Source: Lumbricus terrestris
Lineage: Eukaryota; Annelida; Clitellata; Crassiclitellata; Lumbricidae
Direction of reading: 5' to 3'
NCBI GenBank assembly: GCA_949752735.1
Contig: OX457038.1
Location: forward strand, 20,320,012-20,384,011
DNA length: 64,000 bases
The notes under the pieces were generated by a model. That model did no database searches and was not told the origin of the DNA. It worked only from the letters and a program-made list of their open reading frames with translations. Shown here one piece after another: positions 12,072-23,939 of this stretch; positions within the stretch are counted from its first letter, which is position 1, and each line of letters starts with the position of its first letter. Made by a program: the position numbers and the translations under genes.

Positions 12072-12187
12072 CTTGTATCCAATTAGGATGCCATTCTGAT
12101 TGCGTTTTGCAGGTGGCTGCCAAGACAGATGCAACGTGTCATTGTCGGAAATGACAGCTTGGAAGTTTGCAGGAGGAGCTGCAGGAA
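12072..12187 (-). CDS. robo: Robo exon: FN3-3, first half
   Basis: The 116-bp exon enters in phase 1 and leaves in phase 0. It encodes VPAAPPANFQAVISDNDTLH, LSWQPPAKRNQNGILIGYK. The PSAPP...LSWQPP....NG.I..YK pattern is the start of Robo FN3-3. Acceptor CTTGATAG, donor GTAAATGC. Confidence 0.92.
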
Positions 12188-12555
12188 CTATCAAGGAAAA
12201 AGCACACAATTAAAAAAGAAAAAATTACACGGTTAAACTGAAATCATTAACTTTCTATGAGAGAAACACTGACGATGATACATGTAATTTACACAGTGGC
12301 ATTGCCATGGAGCGGTTAGGGTTGGTTGAAAAATATGACCTACACAATTTCTTCAAATCTGTTGAGTTTCATTCTGGTATGGGGCAAGGCATGCAAAGCT
12401 TGTTAAAAACACTAAATGTCTTGTAACACTATATCAGCCTTTCTTACAGCCCACTGCCAATCCCCACTTTCTAAAGTCTGGCTCACACCTGAATAAAAAC
12501 TTAAGGCTCTTGCACATGCAAAACTTTTGGATATGATTCGCTGTATACTTTATAT

Positions 12556-12891
12556 CAGTGGTTCCCAACCTTTTTTGACTTTAGGGCCACTTTTCGAAGT
12601 TGGAGAACACAAGGGCCACTTTTTCTTAGTTGTATGACATTAGGGGCCCACAAGGCTGAAATTTAATTAATTAAAAGCATATGAAATTGTTATAATGGAT
12701 TCAAAATAGAATGTTTGATGTTATTTAAAGACATCAAAATAAAATAATTTGTAAAAGAAAATTATTATGTGTTAATCCTGTCGAAATTGACAATTTTTCA
12801 TATATTTTTTTTAATTCTTTAAGAGACGAGGGTCATTTTATGAGGCCTTGCGGGCCACTTTGGCCCATGGGCCACAGGTTGGGAGCCACTG
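12556..12891. mobile_element. hAT-like MITE, CAGTGGTTCCCAACC ends, TSD CTTTATAT
   Basis: The 336-bp element starts CAGTGGTTCCCAACC and ends GGTTGGGAGCCACTG, nearly perfect inverted ends of the type seen in hAT/Charlie-like elements. CTTTATAT is repeated exactly at 12548-12555 and 12892-12899. The interior has no coding capacity. Confidence 0.93.
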
Positions 12892-12965
12892 CTTTATATC
12901 CATATCTACATGTAGTCGATGTAGGTCTCCAGACTCCTTCAGCGCCCTCAAACAGATTTTGATCA

Positions 12966-14190
12966 TCTAGTTCCTCATATTTTGACGTCAGCGCCGCTTT
13001 TGACACTGTCGACCACGAGATTTTGTTAGAGCGGCTGAGTGTTTCTTTTGGTTTGTCTGGTGCATTTTACAAATGGATAGATTCTTTTCTTCAGGAGCGT
13101 TCTCTCTGTGTGGTCCATGGCTCTTCTAGGTCCTCATGGGTGCCTGCACAATATGGTCTACCCCAGGGTTCAGTCCTTGGTCCCATACTTTATATTATTT
13201 ACACCTCAGGTCTTGCCACTCTACTAACAGCTCATTCGGTTTTGAGTCAGCAGTATGCTGACGACGTCCAGGCTTACACCCATTGCCTCCCTTCTAATGC
13301 TGTCAAAGCGGTTCGGATAATGAGCGGGACTTTGGATGCTCTAGAGGCATGGATGTCATCCAATAGACTACGCTTGAACCCATCTAAGACAAAATTTATT
13401 TGGTTGGGTACACGGCAGCAGCTTGCCAAGCTTGATCTATTTTCTCTTGCATCTGAGTTTCCTGGCTTTGTCTTTGCAACCACGGTTCATGACCTCGGTG
13501 TCCAACTTGACCAAGAACTAACTTTTGCTCCTCAACTTCACCGTCTTGCTCGAGACTGCTATTATCAGCTGCGCCAGCTTCGCACTGTCATCCATTCTCT
13601 TACGTCTGCTGCTACTCTTACTTTAGTGCATTCTTTCGTTACATCTCGCATCGACTATTGCTCTTCGCTCTACATTGGCCTCCCATCCAGCAGATTGACT
13701 TGTCTTGACCGGGTGTTGCGCTCTGCTGCACGCCTAATTGGGAAAATCCCTAAATATGATCATGTCTCAAACTACATGCTTGAGGTACTTCACTGGCTCC
13801 CTATACGCCAGCGTATTGAGTTCAGGGTAGCTGCATTGGTATGGCGATGTTGTCAGGGCCTTGCCCCAACTTACCTCCGTGAGCTATGCAGCTCTACATT
13901 GGGTATCCAAGGACGTCGTCAGCTACGCTCTGCTGATAGGGGAGTCCTCTTAGTTCCTTTTGCTCGTACTACTACCATGAAGGATCGAGCCTTTTCTGTG
14001 GTTGGACCAGTGGTCTGGAATGGCCTTCCTTTTGAGCTACGCCTACACCCTGGAACTCTACCAGGATCCTTCCTTACTAAACTTAAAACTGTTCTTTTTG
14101 TGCGCGCTGGAGTTGGGAGCGCTTCTGAGTAGTTTTTCTTGAAGGAGCGCTATATAAATGTCCGAATGAATGAATGAATGAATGAATGAA
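12966..14190 (+). mobile_element. 5'-truncated CR1/L2-like LINE, 3' two-thirds of reverse transcriptase
   Basis: An open frame of nearly 390 codons (about 12970-14132) starts within the reverse transcriptase at FDVSAAFDTVDHEILLERL, which contains the first catalytic aspartate. It continues through LPQGSVLGPILYIIY, the active-site YADD in LSQQYADDVQAYTH, RLNPSKTKFIWLGTRQQ and the thumb/C-terminal motif LHWLPIRQRIEFRVAALVWR. It ends at 14132. The 3' UTR GGGAGCGCTTCTGAGTAG...GAAGGAGCGCTATATAAATG is followed by (TGAA)n to about 14190. Endonuclease and any ORF1 are missing, so it cannot move itself. The absence of stops suggests a recent insertion. It is in the intron between the FN3-2 and FN3-3 exons, in the opposite orientation to robo. 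Confidence 0.9.
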
Positions 14191-14877
14191 TATTATCACA
14201 TCTAATGGCTCAGTCACATGACCTTTACCTCAATTGGTCATTCTCTTTAAAATGTGCCATCTACTCGATCTCAATTTCTAGCTGATAATCTCTCCTCCTC
14301 ACTTGCTTTCCTCATAACCTTTTTTTCTCTTGCGGCCTTGCACCACCGCTTGGTTCATCCTATTAGAGATGCTAAATATAAATGTTTTAATGCAATAATT
14401 CTAAGCTCTAGCATTCAACATAAAATAAAGTATAAAAAAATTCATTTCGTTTTCTCTAGAATAATTTAAAGAATCTAAGATACATACAGTCAATGAATTA
14501 TTTATTTTACACAGTCTTTACATCTTCACGATAATTGGTACTTATCAAAAAAGGCAATTCCATTCATGGTGAGGTGACACCCATTCAAACGGGCAGCGGT
14601 GGCAATGGATGTCACCCGATCAATTCACCAAAAATGAGCAAGGTGATATGATTACTATATAAAAAAAGTGCATATTTGCATTTAACACACTATACCACTT
14701 AAGTTTTAATGGGCCCATATTTAAATAGTTTAATGTAGGCCTAGTTCATTTATGCTGTAATTAAATTTCTACAGAAAAGTTAAAAACCAACACACGTATA
14801 ATCAAAAGCGGGAAGTGCCAACAATACTCGTGAAACTACTAAGATAATTTGAAGCAGAACATGATCATCTCTCTTAC

Positions 14878-15270
14878 CATCCTCTAACGTGTGAGCATAG
14901 ATCGTGTTGCTAGCAGCGCCCTCTGTTAGCTGATAGTACGGCTGCAGAAATATCAAGTAGAGCGTGTTTTCTTCAAGGCCCTGCAGGATGTGCACTCTGG
15001 CGTCCGCATTTGGAATCGTCTGGATAGCAAAGGCTGCAGGTGGAAGGTCAGGACCATGCACAGCATCGTCATCTTCATTCTGCACAGCACAGTACTTGAT
15101 GTGGAATCCCTCGATGTACCTCTGGCTCCTCCGCACATCCCAGTGCAGGTGGATGGTGGTTGCAGTGATGGCATCCGGCTGAGCCAGGTGAACGACCTGA
15201 GTGGACAACTTCGATGAGACGACATCAGACGCAGCAACGTCCATCGGACCAGAATTGCCGACGAATTCAC
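14878..15270 (-). CDS. robo: Robo exon: FN3-2
   Basis: A single 393-bp exon, phase 1 to phase 1, encodes the whole second FN3 domain: GEFVGNSGPMDVAASDVV, VVHLAQPDAITATTIHLHWD, RRSQRYIEGFHIKYCAVQNE, an acidic loop, then VHILQGLEENTLYLIFLQPY and TIYAHTLEDG. The W in HLHWDVRRSQRYI.G..I.Y corresponds to the conserved FN3 B-strand tryptophan of Robo FN3-2. Acceptor GATGACAG, donor GTAAGAGA. Confidence 0.93.
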
Positions 15271-17107
15271 CTGTCATCAAATTCACATGTTATTAAGGAT
15301 CATCATATTATAACAAGTGCTGCACATGATCATCCATTTCTTCTCCCTCTCCATCTTCTCTCTCATTAGTGATGACATCATCTTCGTCATCATTAATATC
15401 AACCAGCGCTGCTAATATTGCGATACCACATGGTATGTGTGACCGATAGGCTTTTTTGGGGTCGATTTTCTGATTCCAGACAGTTGTCCGGCTGTTCTGA
15501 TTCAAGATTCGTTCTGATAACGGTCAATATTTGTTTTTATTTGTAAAGCTGTAGTAATTTTTAAAAATCCAAATAAGAAAATGCAATGAATCATACATGT
15601 AAATAATGGCAGAATGTAAAACTAAAACAAATTAGGCTATATAAACAAAATGTCATTTTCAAAATTGCTGCAGATAATGATTTTTCATTAATGAAAAGAA
15701 GAAACTGAATTTGGTCAAAATATGATTTCTTTTCAGAAATGGACTGGTAGCCCCTGGATTGCCCCAATTCTGATTAATCGGTCTACGACAAAATCTGGTG
15801 CAACCAATTTCCGATTCTTGACACTTTCAACATGGATATAACTTGGTACACCAATATTTTTGCGAGTATCACTGCAAGTATCGCAATACTTTTATTTATG
15901 AGATATCACTTGTGCATTGCTAATAATTGAGCCTTTAACTCTGCGATACTTGATACCAATACATTTTGTCGGCTGTGTTTAATTTAAATTTCAATGATTT
16001 TCTATAACAGAGCTTTTATAATGTTGTTGCCACAGTTTGTGGTGCTTCACAGTCTACTCAAAAGTCGCTGGTCTTGAATGTCATTAGTGCCAACCAATAG
16101 ACTGACTGGGAAAAGCTCTCATGGTAGAACTCGTTGGTTTAGTTGATTAATTTGTGGGATAAAGTTAATTATTAATTATGTTATTGAAAATCATCAGAAC
16201 TACTGAAACCAGGAAAGCCAAAGCAAAGACTGACTAGATTGATCTTAGGCTTTCTAAAATATGTCTGTCCCGATGAATCTGAGTGAATCTGAACATTCCT
16301 TTATGGCTTATATGAAATCTACAAATGGCAAGTAGGCCTACTTTCTATGCTTATTCTACATAGTACATATACAGCAAAGTGATAATCATGGTGCAGTCTG
16401 TGATTGATAGGTAACATTGGTACAAAATTGCGATGGAAGAGGGAGACTGGGGTCTGGAAAAGAGAGACAGACTGAATAGAGTTTCTAACTTAATTAACAG
16501 CAGTTCTCTAAACTAAAAGCAATAGAGCTTGTGTGAACATCATAGACATAGTCCAATAAGCATCATTATATTTGAAAGACAGATAGACACGGAACAATCA
16601 ACCTAAATAAATATATATATTTAAATATATATAAATATTCATGTAAATATATATAAATACAGACTGAAACTGAAGGAACCATCTGATGAATCCTTAGCTC
16701 ATCGGACATGGAGAGAAAGAGGCAAGAGTGAATGCTGTGCAAGGAGGGTAGAGAGGCTGGAAGTAAAATAAGCATGAACGAAAAGAAGCAACAGGGTAAC
16801 CGAATAAAGAGAGATATTGCACAAAAGCGAGGAAGGATGAAGGAAGGATGGGAATAAAAAGAGGTGAAATCGTTAGTCAGGATTCACTTTCAGAAGGCAT
16901 GAGATGCCATCACAGTAATGCATGACATTGTCTAAATCAGTTAGGGAGTCAATTAATAAACCAATCAATAAATTAATCAAAGCAATCAGTCACTGACAGT
17001 CAGTCAATCAGTAAGTCACTTAAGCATAGAATCTTTCATGCAAGATCTGTGAAATGACCAACGTTTGTACTGTATTGTATTTATACATCTATATATTGAT
17101 CAAGTAC
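15271..17107. other. Intron between FN3-1 and FN3-2 exons
   Basis: AT-rich intronic sequence with short ATATAT runs near 16605-16655 and no exon-like or recognisable transposon signal that I can support. Confidence 0.5.
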
Positions 17108-17258
17108 CTCTGGTTTTAATGATTCCAGTAACTTGACTTGGCAGACTGGTTCCATGTGAATTCTGTGCTCTAACGAGAAATCGATACGATGTGTCTGACC
17201 GTAGTCCACGAACAACAAAAGCTGTCTCCGTAATCGCATTCGAAGCCACCATCCAACC
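17108..17258 (-). CDS. robo: Robo exon: FN3-1, second half
   Basis: The 151-bp exon enters in phase 0 and leaves in phase 1. It reads GWMVASNAITETAFVVRGLR, SDTSYRFLVRAQNSHGTSLP, SQVTGIIKTR. The pattern TET...GL....Y.FLVRA.N..G is the C-terminal half of Robo FN3-1. Acceptor TTTGAAAG has a poor pyrimidine tract; donor is GTACTTGA. The upstream intron contains the nested hAT-like and Tc1-like elements. Confidence 0.9.
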
Positions 17259-17567
17259 CTTTCAAACAATCGCAAAAACTGTCATCACAACAAATTGATC
17301 GATTTCACTGACAGATGCAAACTGGGAAAAAATTCAGAAGGTAGAAGATGAATGGTAAGAAAATGAAATCATATAAAAACCTTCTTGCGTATGACAATCC
17401 GTTCAGATTAATCAAATGTACCTTTGTACCTGAATGTCAAACAAATGAAATTACTATTAAATAGAAAGACCATCTCTTTTGTTAATGAAAACACAGCATA
17501 GTAATAGAATATTATTAGGAAATATACAGATCATATTTCACATGACAAAAATCTAATCAGTTCAATC

Positions 17568-20128
17568 CATAGTTGTAAAAAACATTTTTTCGTTTTTTAT
17601 TCTATCCCAAAAAACTTGTGTGTTTTTTCGCTTTTTTTTGCATCTTTTTTCCGTTTTGTTATTTTTTATGTAAAACTTAATTTATTCATTTACTGTCTAT
17701 TAATATTTACCCTAATTTAAGTTTTGTCTAATATTCAAAACGTTTTCACCGTACTCTCAAGGATTCAGCTAACTACAGTGGTGTGCAAAAGTCTGGAACC
17801 ACCTAGAAATATCGTGTTTTTTCGACTTTCCAGCCTCTTACTCGCATATTTTCATATGCCCATTGCAATCTTTTGTGTGTAACATCATGGGGGATATATT
17901 TGGCTATTAGAATCAACTCTTTATTCTTGGTTGAACCACATTTTACAAATATTTTCTTGAAAGTTGCCATGGTAATGGATTTTTGTGTGTAAATCTCGTA
18001 ATTTGTACTTCTTTGGCCATTGGTGTAAAAATACATGTATATTAGTATGGTTAAAACAGGTCATGTGTGGTATGAGTTTGTTTATTATCATTCATTTATT
18101 CATTCATTCATTTGAAACATTTATATAGCGCCTCGGCATTCAAGGAGACTACTCAGAGGCGCTCCCAGTCCAACCACGGCTAAAAAGACAGGTTTTCGAG
18201 CAACTGATAGAAAGCAGGCAAATTATTCCGAGGTATACAGTAAGTGTAGTACTAATCATTTAGTTGGCATTGAAAAGGAAGTTTTGTGGACAGTTATGCC
18301 TCAGCATTTGGTGAGTCACCACTTATTCTTGATCACCTGTCTGCACCGTGTCTGCATTGAGTACACCATCTTAACGAGGTGGTCATGGGTAAAACATTTT
18401 GCCTGGTGGCGATGAGCTACTCACTCAGTTCGCAATTACTGGTGGGCTTTCTCTTTGATATCTTTACGGCTATTTTGTGCCAGGAATTCTCAATCGGATT
18501 CCAATACGGGGACTGGACTAGTGGACAGACCAGTCCAGCGTCCTGATGTTGATCTGACACTTCCAGTCTGGGCTGCTTGGCTGCCAGTGGAGTAGGATGC
18601 CTTCACGTCATCGATGGAATGGTTAACGCAACCAGGAACAGTGGGAATACTGCAGAATTGCAGGGCACCATCAGCACAACAGCTATTCCAGGATCAGTTC
18701 TTCTCTTATAATGACAGTGCAACATGCCATCGCGCCAAACTGTTCACTCACTGGAAGTGTCATATCAACATCAGGACGCTGGACTGGTCTGTCCACTTGT
18801 CCAGTCCCCATATTGGAATCCGATTGAGAATTCCTGGCACAAAATAGCCGTAAAGATATCAAAGAGAAATCCCACCAGTAATTGCGAACTGAGTGAGTAG
18901 CTCATCACCACCAGGCAAAATGTTTTACCCATGACCACCTCGTTACGATGGTGTACTCAATGCAGACACGGTGCAGACAGGTGATCAAGAATAAGTGGTG
19001 AATCACCAAATGCAGAGGCATAACTGTCCACAAAACTTCCTTTTCAATGCCAACTAAATGATTAGTACTACGTCTTACTGTATACCTCGGAATAATTTGC
19101 CTGCTTTCTTCAGTTGCTCGAAAACCTGTCTTTTTAGCCATGGTTGGACTGGGAGCGCCTCTGAGTAGTCTCCTTGAAGGCCGAGGCGCTATATAAATGT
19201 TTCAAATGAATGAATGAATAAATGAATGATTATAAACGAATTCATACCACACATGACCTGTTTTAACCATACTAATATACATGTATTTTTACACCAATGG
19301 CCAAAGAAGTGCAAATTACGAGATTTACACACAAAAAACCATTACCTTGGCAACTACCAAGAAAATATTTGTAAAATTTGGTTCCACCTAGAATAAAAAG
19401 TTGATTCTAATAGCCAAATATATCCCCCATGATGTTACACACGAAAGTTTGTATTGGGCATATGAAAATATGCGAGTAAGAGGCTGGAAAGTCGAAAAAC
19501 ACGATATTTCTAGGTGGTTCCAGACTTTTGCACACCACTGTATAGTGTTGTCAAGTGTTGCTTAAATCATCATTATTTTGAAAAATACATGAAGTAGGTG
19601 CCAGAAGAAAGGGAATTTGTAAGAGTTATTTTGATATAAAATTCTTGGGCCTATAAAATAAGCAACAATTTTAAGTACAGATGTACAATATATATTTCGT
19701 ACATTTTTTAATACATTACAATTTAGTACACATCTATGGTCTTTACTTCCGATTAGATTTTAATTGCGTTATGTCGATCAGCATGAACTCATGCAAACTT
19801 ATGTTTACAATTATATATAATTAGAAAAAATTTCAATACCTTTAATTTTTCTCAATTTTTTTAAAACTAAAGTTATAAGAAAAAAATAACTGTTGTAGAT
19901 TAATGTTACTTATAGCAATTAATTTTGGCCTACTAATAAAGTTGTGTAATTTGCAGATTAAGATAAAATTGCACAAGCAAGGTTTTTAAGCTTAAAATGA
20001 AGTTTCAGATGTAACAAAGCAAATTATTTTCCGTTTCCATTTTTTCCCAATTTTTGTCAGTTTTTTTCAAATAAAACAAAGTTTTTTCTTTTTTTTAAAT
20101 TCCATTTTCATCGTTTTTTACATCTATG
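17568..20128. mobile_element. hAT-like element carrying a nested Tc1-like insertion
   Basis: The left end reads CATAGTTGTAAAAAACATTT and the right end CGTTTTTTACATCTATG, inverted copies apart from a few bases. Flanks are GTTCAATC (17560-17567) and ATTCAATC (20129-20136), an 8-bp duplication with one change. Removing the Tc1-like insertion leaves an element of about 0.8 kb. Relatives lie at 22471 (inverted) and 51189-51624. Confidence 0.85.
17776..19540. mobile_element. Palindromic Tc1/mariner-like element
   Basis: The ends CAGTGGTGTGCAAAAGTCTG are perfect inverted repeats flanked by TA at 17774-17775 and 19541-19542, the Tc1/mariner target site. The element is a giant hairpin: arm 17776-18567 (792 bp) is nearly identical to the reverse complement of 18750-19540 (791 bp), around a 182-bp loop. 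Transposase relics are visible: a start MAKKTGFRATEESRQII (minus strand, from 19141) and, on the plus strand, NDSATCHRAKLFTHWK with IRTLDWS, the DDE region normally followed by SPDLNPIEN. Stops and the inverted layout make it non-functional. Confidence 0.88.
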
Positions 20129-20843
20129 ATTCAATCAGTAGGCCTAGATACTTAGATGGTCAATCCACAGAGACAGATAAACAGTCTGTAATCCAGCAGA
20201 AACAGAAAATCTTAAGCTGAGACAAAAATCATGTACAAGGAACCAACTGAAAGAGTCCCAAAATTTAGGTCGAGCAATCAAAAAGCTCATTCGATAAAGA
20301 TGTAATTCCTGGTTGAATAATGACAGATCTTGGAATAAAGGACTGAATTTAAGAATTGCGGCTGGCCAGAACTCAACGTTTTGTAAACTATCAGCTTCCA
20401 ATTTGAAAGAAATCCTTTGTTCAACCAGAAATCAATAAAAAGATCACAGCAGAGTGTTTCAAAGTGCACATATTATGAAGCTTTATTTATAGCCCTAGTC
20501 AAGAGTTCTCACCTTTGAAATGTTGGCTGATTTTGTGCTACCAACAGGAAGCGGGTTAGAGTAATCAGGGCAACTTAAAACCAATGCATTTGATATGAAA
20601 GTTAAGAACATTGGAACATACTAGTGTAATAAGACTAGTCTTTTAATGCACTACTGACCTTTGTGTGTGGACCTAGCAGTTGGAAAATCTCTGTCTGAAG
20701 AATATACCAAAGATTGGAGAACTGATAGGAAGCAGTTGCAGAATTTGCTTTTTGCCAACAGATGGGTGATATGAAGCACAGTCGGTGAATGCTGGCATAG
20801 GGGGTTTATCATTATTCCATGGTATGGAATGGTTTCCCACTAC

Positions 20844-20990
20844 CTAGGGTTTGCTCAGATGCATTTTATCGCAGCCCCAACAACTCTCCATTTCAGCTGA
20901 GGTTGGATCGGGACCATTCCAGAGTAGCAACCTTGAAGAGGTGCTGTAAAGATCTCCATAAATGAATGAATGATTTAGAAAGCAGCATTG
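20844..20990 (+). mobile_element. Degraded LINE/SINE 3' tail
   Basis: TTGGATCGGGACCATTCCAG...CCTTGAAGAGGTGCTGT, followed by AAATGAATGAATG, is a diverged copy of the 3' tail seen at 14118-14190. No coding remnant is attached. It lies about 130 bp downstream (sense direction) of the Ig5/FN3-1 exon donor. Confidence 0.55.
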
Positions 20991-21123
20991 AATCTGTAAA
21001 TGTGACATAGAACAGAAGAATGGACAGCTATGCATGGAACCAGTTGTCTGGCAATTTAAAGGTGCTGCATAAATGCCTAGAAACACAAACAGAAACCTAC
21101 GCAGAACCAACCACCCAACCAAC

Positions 21124-21404
21124 CTCTCCAGTTTCATGACTGAAGTACTCCACCATGTAGGATGCAACCTGAGACGCTCCGTGATTTGGATTCGCTTTCC
21201 ATGATAGTTTCACGCTCGTTTCCTTGACGTCTATCACCTGAGGTTTCGAAGGGGGCCCGGGGTAGGTGGACGGTTCAGGGGTCCGTCGAAAGATGATTGA
21301 CGGGTTCGTCGGGGCCTCGACAATCAGAGCGCCACTCCACGAAGTCTCCCCAGTTTCACTGATTGCCTTACAAGTGTACCATCCACTGTCCATCTGGTGT
21401 AGTT
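21124..21404 (-). CDS. robo: Robo exon: Ig5 end and FN3-1 start
   Basis: The 281-bp exon enters in phase 1 and leaves in phase 0. The acceptor was placed at GAAATTCAG, because the alternative AG ten bases downstream breaks the frame. It encodes LHQMDSGWYTCKAISETGET (second Ig5 cysteine), SWSGALIVEAP, a proline-rich linker, then the first FN3 domain: PGPPSKPQVIDVKETSVKLS, WKANPNHGASQVASYMVEYF, SHETGE. PSKP.V.DV...V.LSW and EYFSH..G are Robo FN3-1 features. The donor is GTTGGTTG. Confidence 0.93.
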
Positions 21405-21656
21405 CTGAATTTCACATCAACGAAACCATAAATTAATCAACTGCAGCACAATTATTGTTTAATGAATTAAATGAATTATTGTTTAAATGCAATTATTGTT
21501 TAAATGAAAAATAACATGATTATATCAAATCAGCAACAGTAATTGAGCAAAAAAATGCAAAAAATGCTTACATGCCAATACCTTCTAGCCTAATGAAATT
21601 GTGGTTAAATAATTCAACTCAATTAACTACGCTGATTAAACACAGTTTGTATGCAC

Positions 21657-21854
21657 CTGCGATCTGCAGAGTCCCAGAGTCCTGAACAGTAAATCGCCGA
21701 TCGCTCAGATTAAGTATACGGTTGTTCTTATACCAACGGACGGTGGGAGGTGGATCCCCACTGACAGTGCACTGGAGGGTGGCCAGGCTGTTGATTGGTA
21801 GTGTCTGATTCTGCAGGCCATGGCGTATTATCGGAGGAGGTCTTGAGTCCATTT
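21657..21854 (-). CDS. robo: Robo exon: Ig5, first half
   Basis: The 198-bp exon, phase 1 to phase 1, encodes MDSRPPPIIRHGLQNQTLP, the first cysteine in LATLQCTVSGDPPP, the tryptophan in VRWYKNNR and ends at SGTLQIA. RPPP.IR.G..NQT matches the start of Robo Ig5 very closely. The acceptor is GCTTATAG and the donor GTGCATAC. A 149-bp hAT-like element is inserted only 66 bp upstream of the acceptor side of this exon. Confidence 0.93.
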
Positions 21855-21920
21855 CTATAAGCAAAATGAAATTAATTAATTATATAATCACCTTACAGCA
21901 ATGCAATAGACAATTAAATC

Positions 21921-22069
21921 CAGTGCAGCCTAAAGTGTAGAAAAGAAGTGCCTGGACGTCCCATACCTTTCGGGGCTGTGCTGGTATAATATGTGACAGG
22001 AGGGCGTTCAGATTTGAAAATAAGTGCCTGGACATCATCCATGGCCGTCCAGTTACATCTGAAACCCTG
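21921..22069. mobile_element. hAT-like MITE, TSD ATTAAATC
   Basis: A 149-bp element starting CAGTGCAGCCTAAAGTG and ending ...GAAACCCTG, flanked by identical ATTAAATC at 21913-21920 and 22070-22077. A second member of the family, with ends CAGTGCTTAAAGTGTAG and TACTTTAAGCCCTG, is at 38484-38636. Confidence 0.82.
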
Positions 22070-22470
22070 ATTAAATCTAAATTATGATGAAAGCATTAAT
22101 ATATTATTGCAGTTTTATTCAGTAGATTCACTGGCATTAAACTAATTATACAAGACTTGTATGAACTCAAAAATGGTCAAATCAGGAAACGTCTGCAAAT
22201 AAATGACAAGTCACAATGACGCAAGCTAAATGCACAACGAGAAAGTTCATCGTTTTTGGCTTCGATCTGCATTTTAAATGTCAATAAGATAAAAGAGTTG
22301 AAACGCCAACCAAAGACTAAGCCCATCAAACAAATGCCAGTCTTTCATGCAAGTATATAATCAGGTAAGAAGAGATGTCAAGCAATCAACTGACTTGGCT
22401 CAATAATGTAAAGGTATAACTGCAGAGGCAGACCCATAATTTGAAATCCGAATCGGAAAAGCAATCACAT

Positions 22471-23165
22471 CATGGATGCCAAAAACGATGGAAATAGAGT
22501 AAAAAACGGAAAAAAGTCGTTTTATTGGAAAAATACCCGGAAAAACGAGAAACAAAACGGAAACGGAAAATCATGACTTTGTTGCATTTTAAACTGAATG
22601 CTGAACTTAAAAAATTTGTTTGTGCAATTTTATCTTAATCGGCAAATAACTTTATTGGTGGGCCAAAATTAATTATATGTGACATTAATCTGCAACAGTT
22701 ATTTTTTCTTATAGCTTCGGTCTAATAAAAGATTGATAAAAATGTGAGGTATTGAAATCTTTTCAAATTTGAATTGCAAGCATAAGTCCGCATAAGTTCA
22801 TGCGGATCAACATAACGCAGTTAAAATCTAGTCAGAAGTAAAGACCATAGATGTATACTAATTACATATTGTACCTAAAATTGGTACTCATAATATTATA
22901 GGCCTAACAGGTTCATATCAAAATAACTCTAATAAATTTCATTTCTCGTAGGGACCTACTACATGTATATGTCAAACGATGGCGTTAAGCAATTAAATAA
23001 TGACATTAGTTAGCTGAATCCTTCAGAGTAGCCTACTGTGATAAGGCTAAGGAATATCAGACAAACAAAAAAAATTGAAAAATAATAACAAATGAATAAA
23101 TAAAGTTATGTAAAAAAATAAAAAATAAAATAAAATTACCGTATATGAACAAGTAAAAAAACGAT
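22471..23165. mobile_element. Partial hAT-like element, inverted relative of 17568-20128
   Basis: It starts CATGGATGCCAAAAACGATG and carries in reverse orientation the same internal sequence as 19680-20128, including GGTGGGCCAAAATTAATTAT and the AAAAACGG-rich borders. The right terminus is not clear; the sequence degenerates into an AT-rich segment near 23100-23165. Confidence 0.65.
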
Positions 23166-23174
23166 GAATTTTGG

Positions 23175-23325
23175 GGGAAAACCCCCGACAAAAAACACGT
23201 TTTAAACAACTCCGAATCACACACACTGTGTGGTGGGTTGTGCTGACCAAAAACCCCCGACAAAAACACGTTTTAAACAACTCCGAATCACACACACTAT
23301 GTGGTGGGTTGTGCTGACCAAATAG
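23175..23325. repeat. Tandem dimer, about 76 bp per unit
   Basis: AACCCCCGACAAAAAACACG followed by TTTTAAACAACTCCGAATCA and GTGGTGGGTTGTGCTGACCA occurs twice in tandem with few differences. Confidence 0.8.
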
Positions 23326-23939
23326 GCTATTAACTGAAAAAGATATACACACATTTTCCATTTTTATGAATCTGTAACTGTTTGGGTACCATAAACACAT
23401 GCAACAGAATAAAGAGGCTTATTATCCTGAAACTACTCTGAGGAATTACTGTGTCAAAAGCTCCTATATGCAGGATATAAATGTATATCTTAAATGAAAG
23501 TGGTGAAGCATAATGATGCTCATGAGAAATGGTTCAGCGGTATTGTCAAAAAAACTCACGAAGAGAAGCAATAAATCTGGAAAAATTGCCTTGCAACTTA
23601 GAGAAAGCAGTTGCTGGAACAGAGCGAGTGATTTAAGATGCAGAATTCGTTGTCGTTTAGAAAGATTCCGTTCACTGTTGCATAGTTTCATGACACAATC
23701 AGAAGACAAATACTTCTTGCACAGGCTGGCATAATTTTATTCTGTACCAAATACCATGAAAAGTAAATAAGGCGAAATGCAAAAGCATCCAGCAAATGCG
23801 ATGTGACAGATGGATTTGCGAATGCAAAGAAAGTCAATATTACGAACAAATCTGGCGCTGTAACACAACCTGTTTCGCTCGTACTTCATAAAAATGCAAT
23901 TGATAACCGTCAGCATGGTTTACGATGATAGACACTTGC

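Noticed and set aside
18614..18847. Independent small gene
   Set aside because: It is the catalytic-region relic of the Tc1-like transposase inside the palindromic element.
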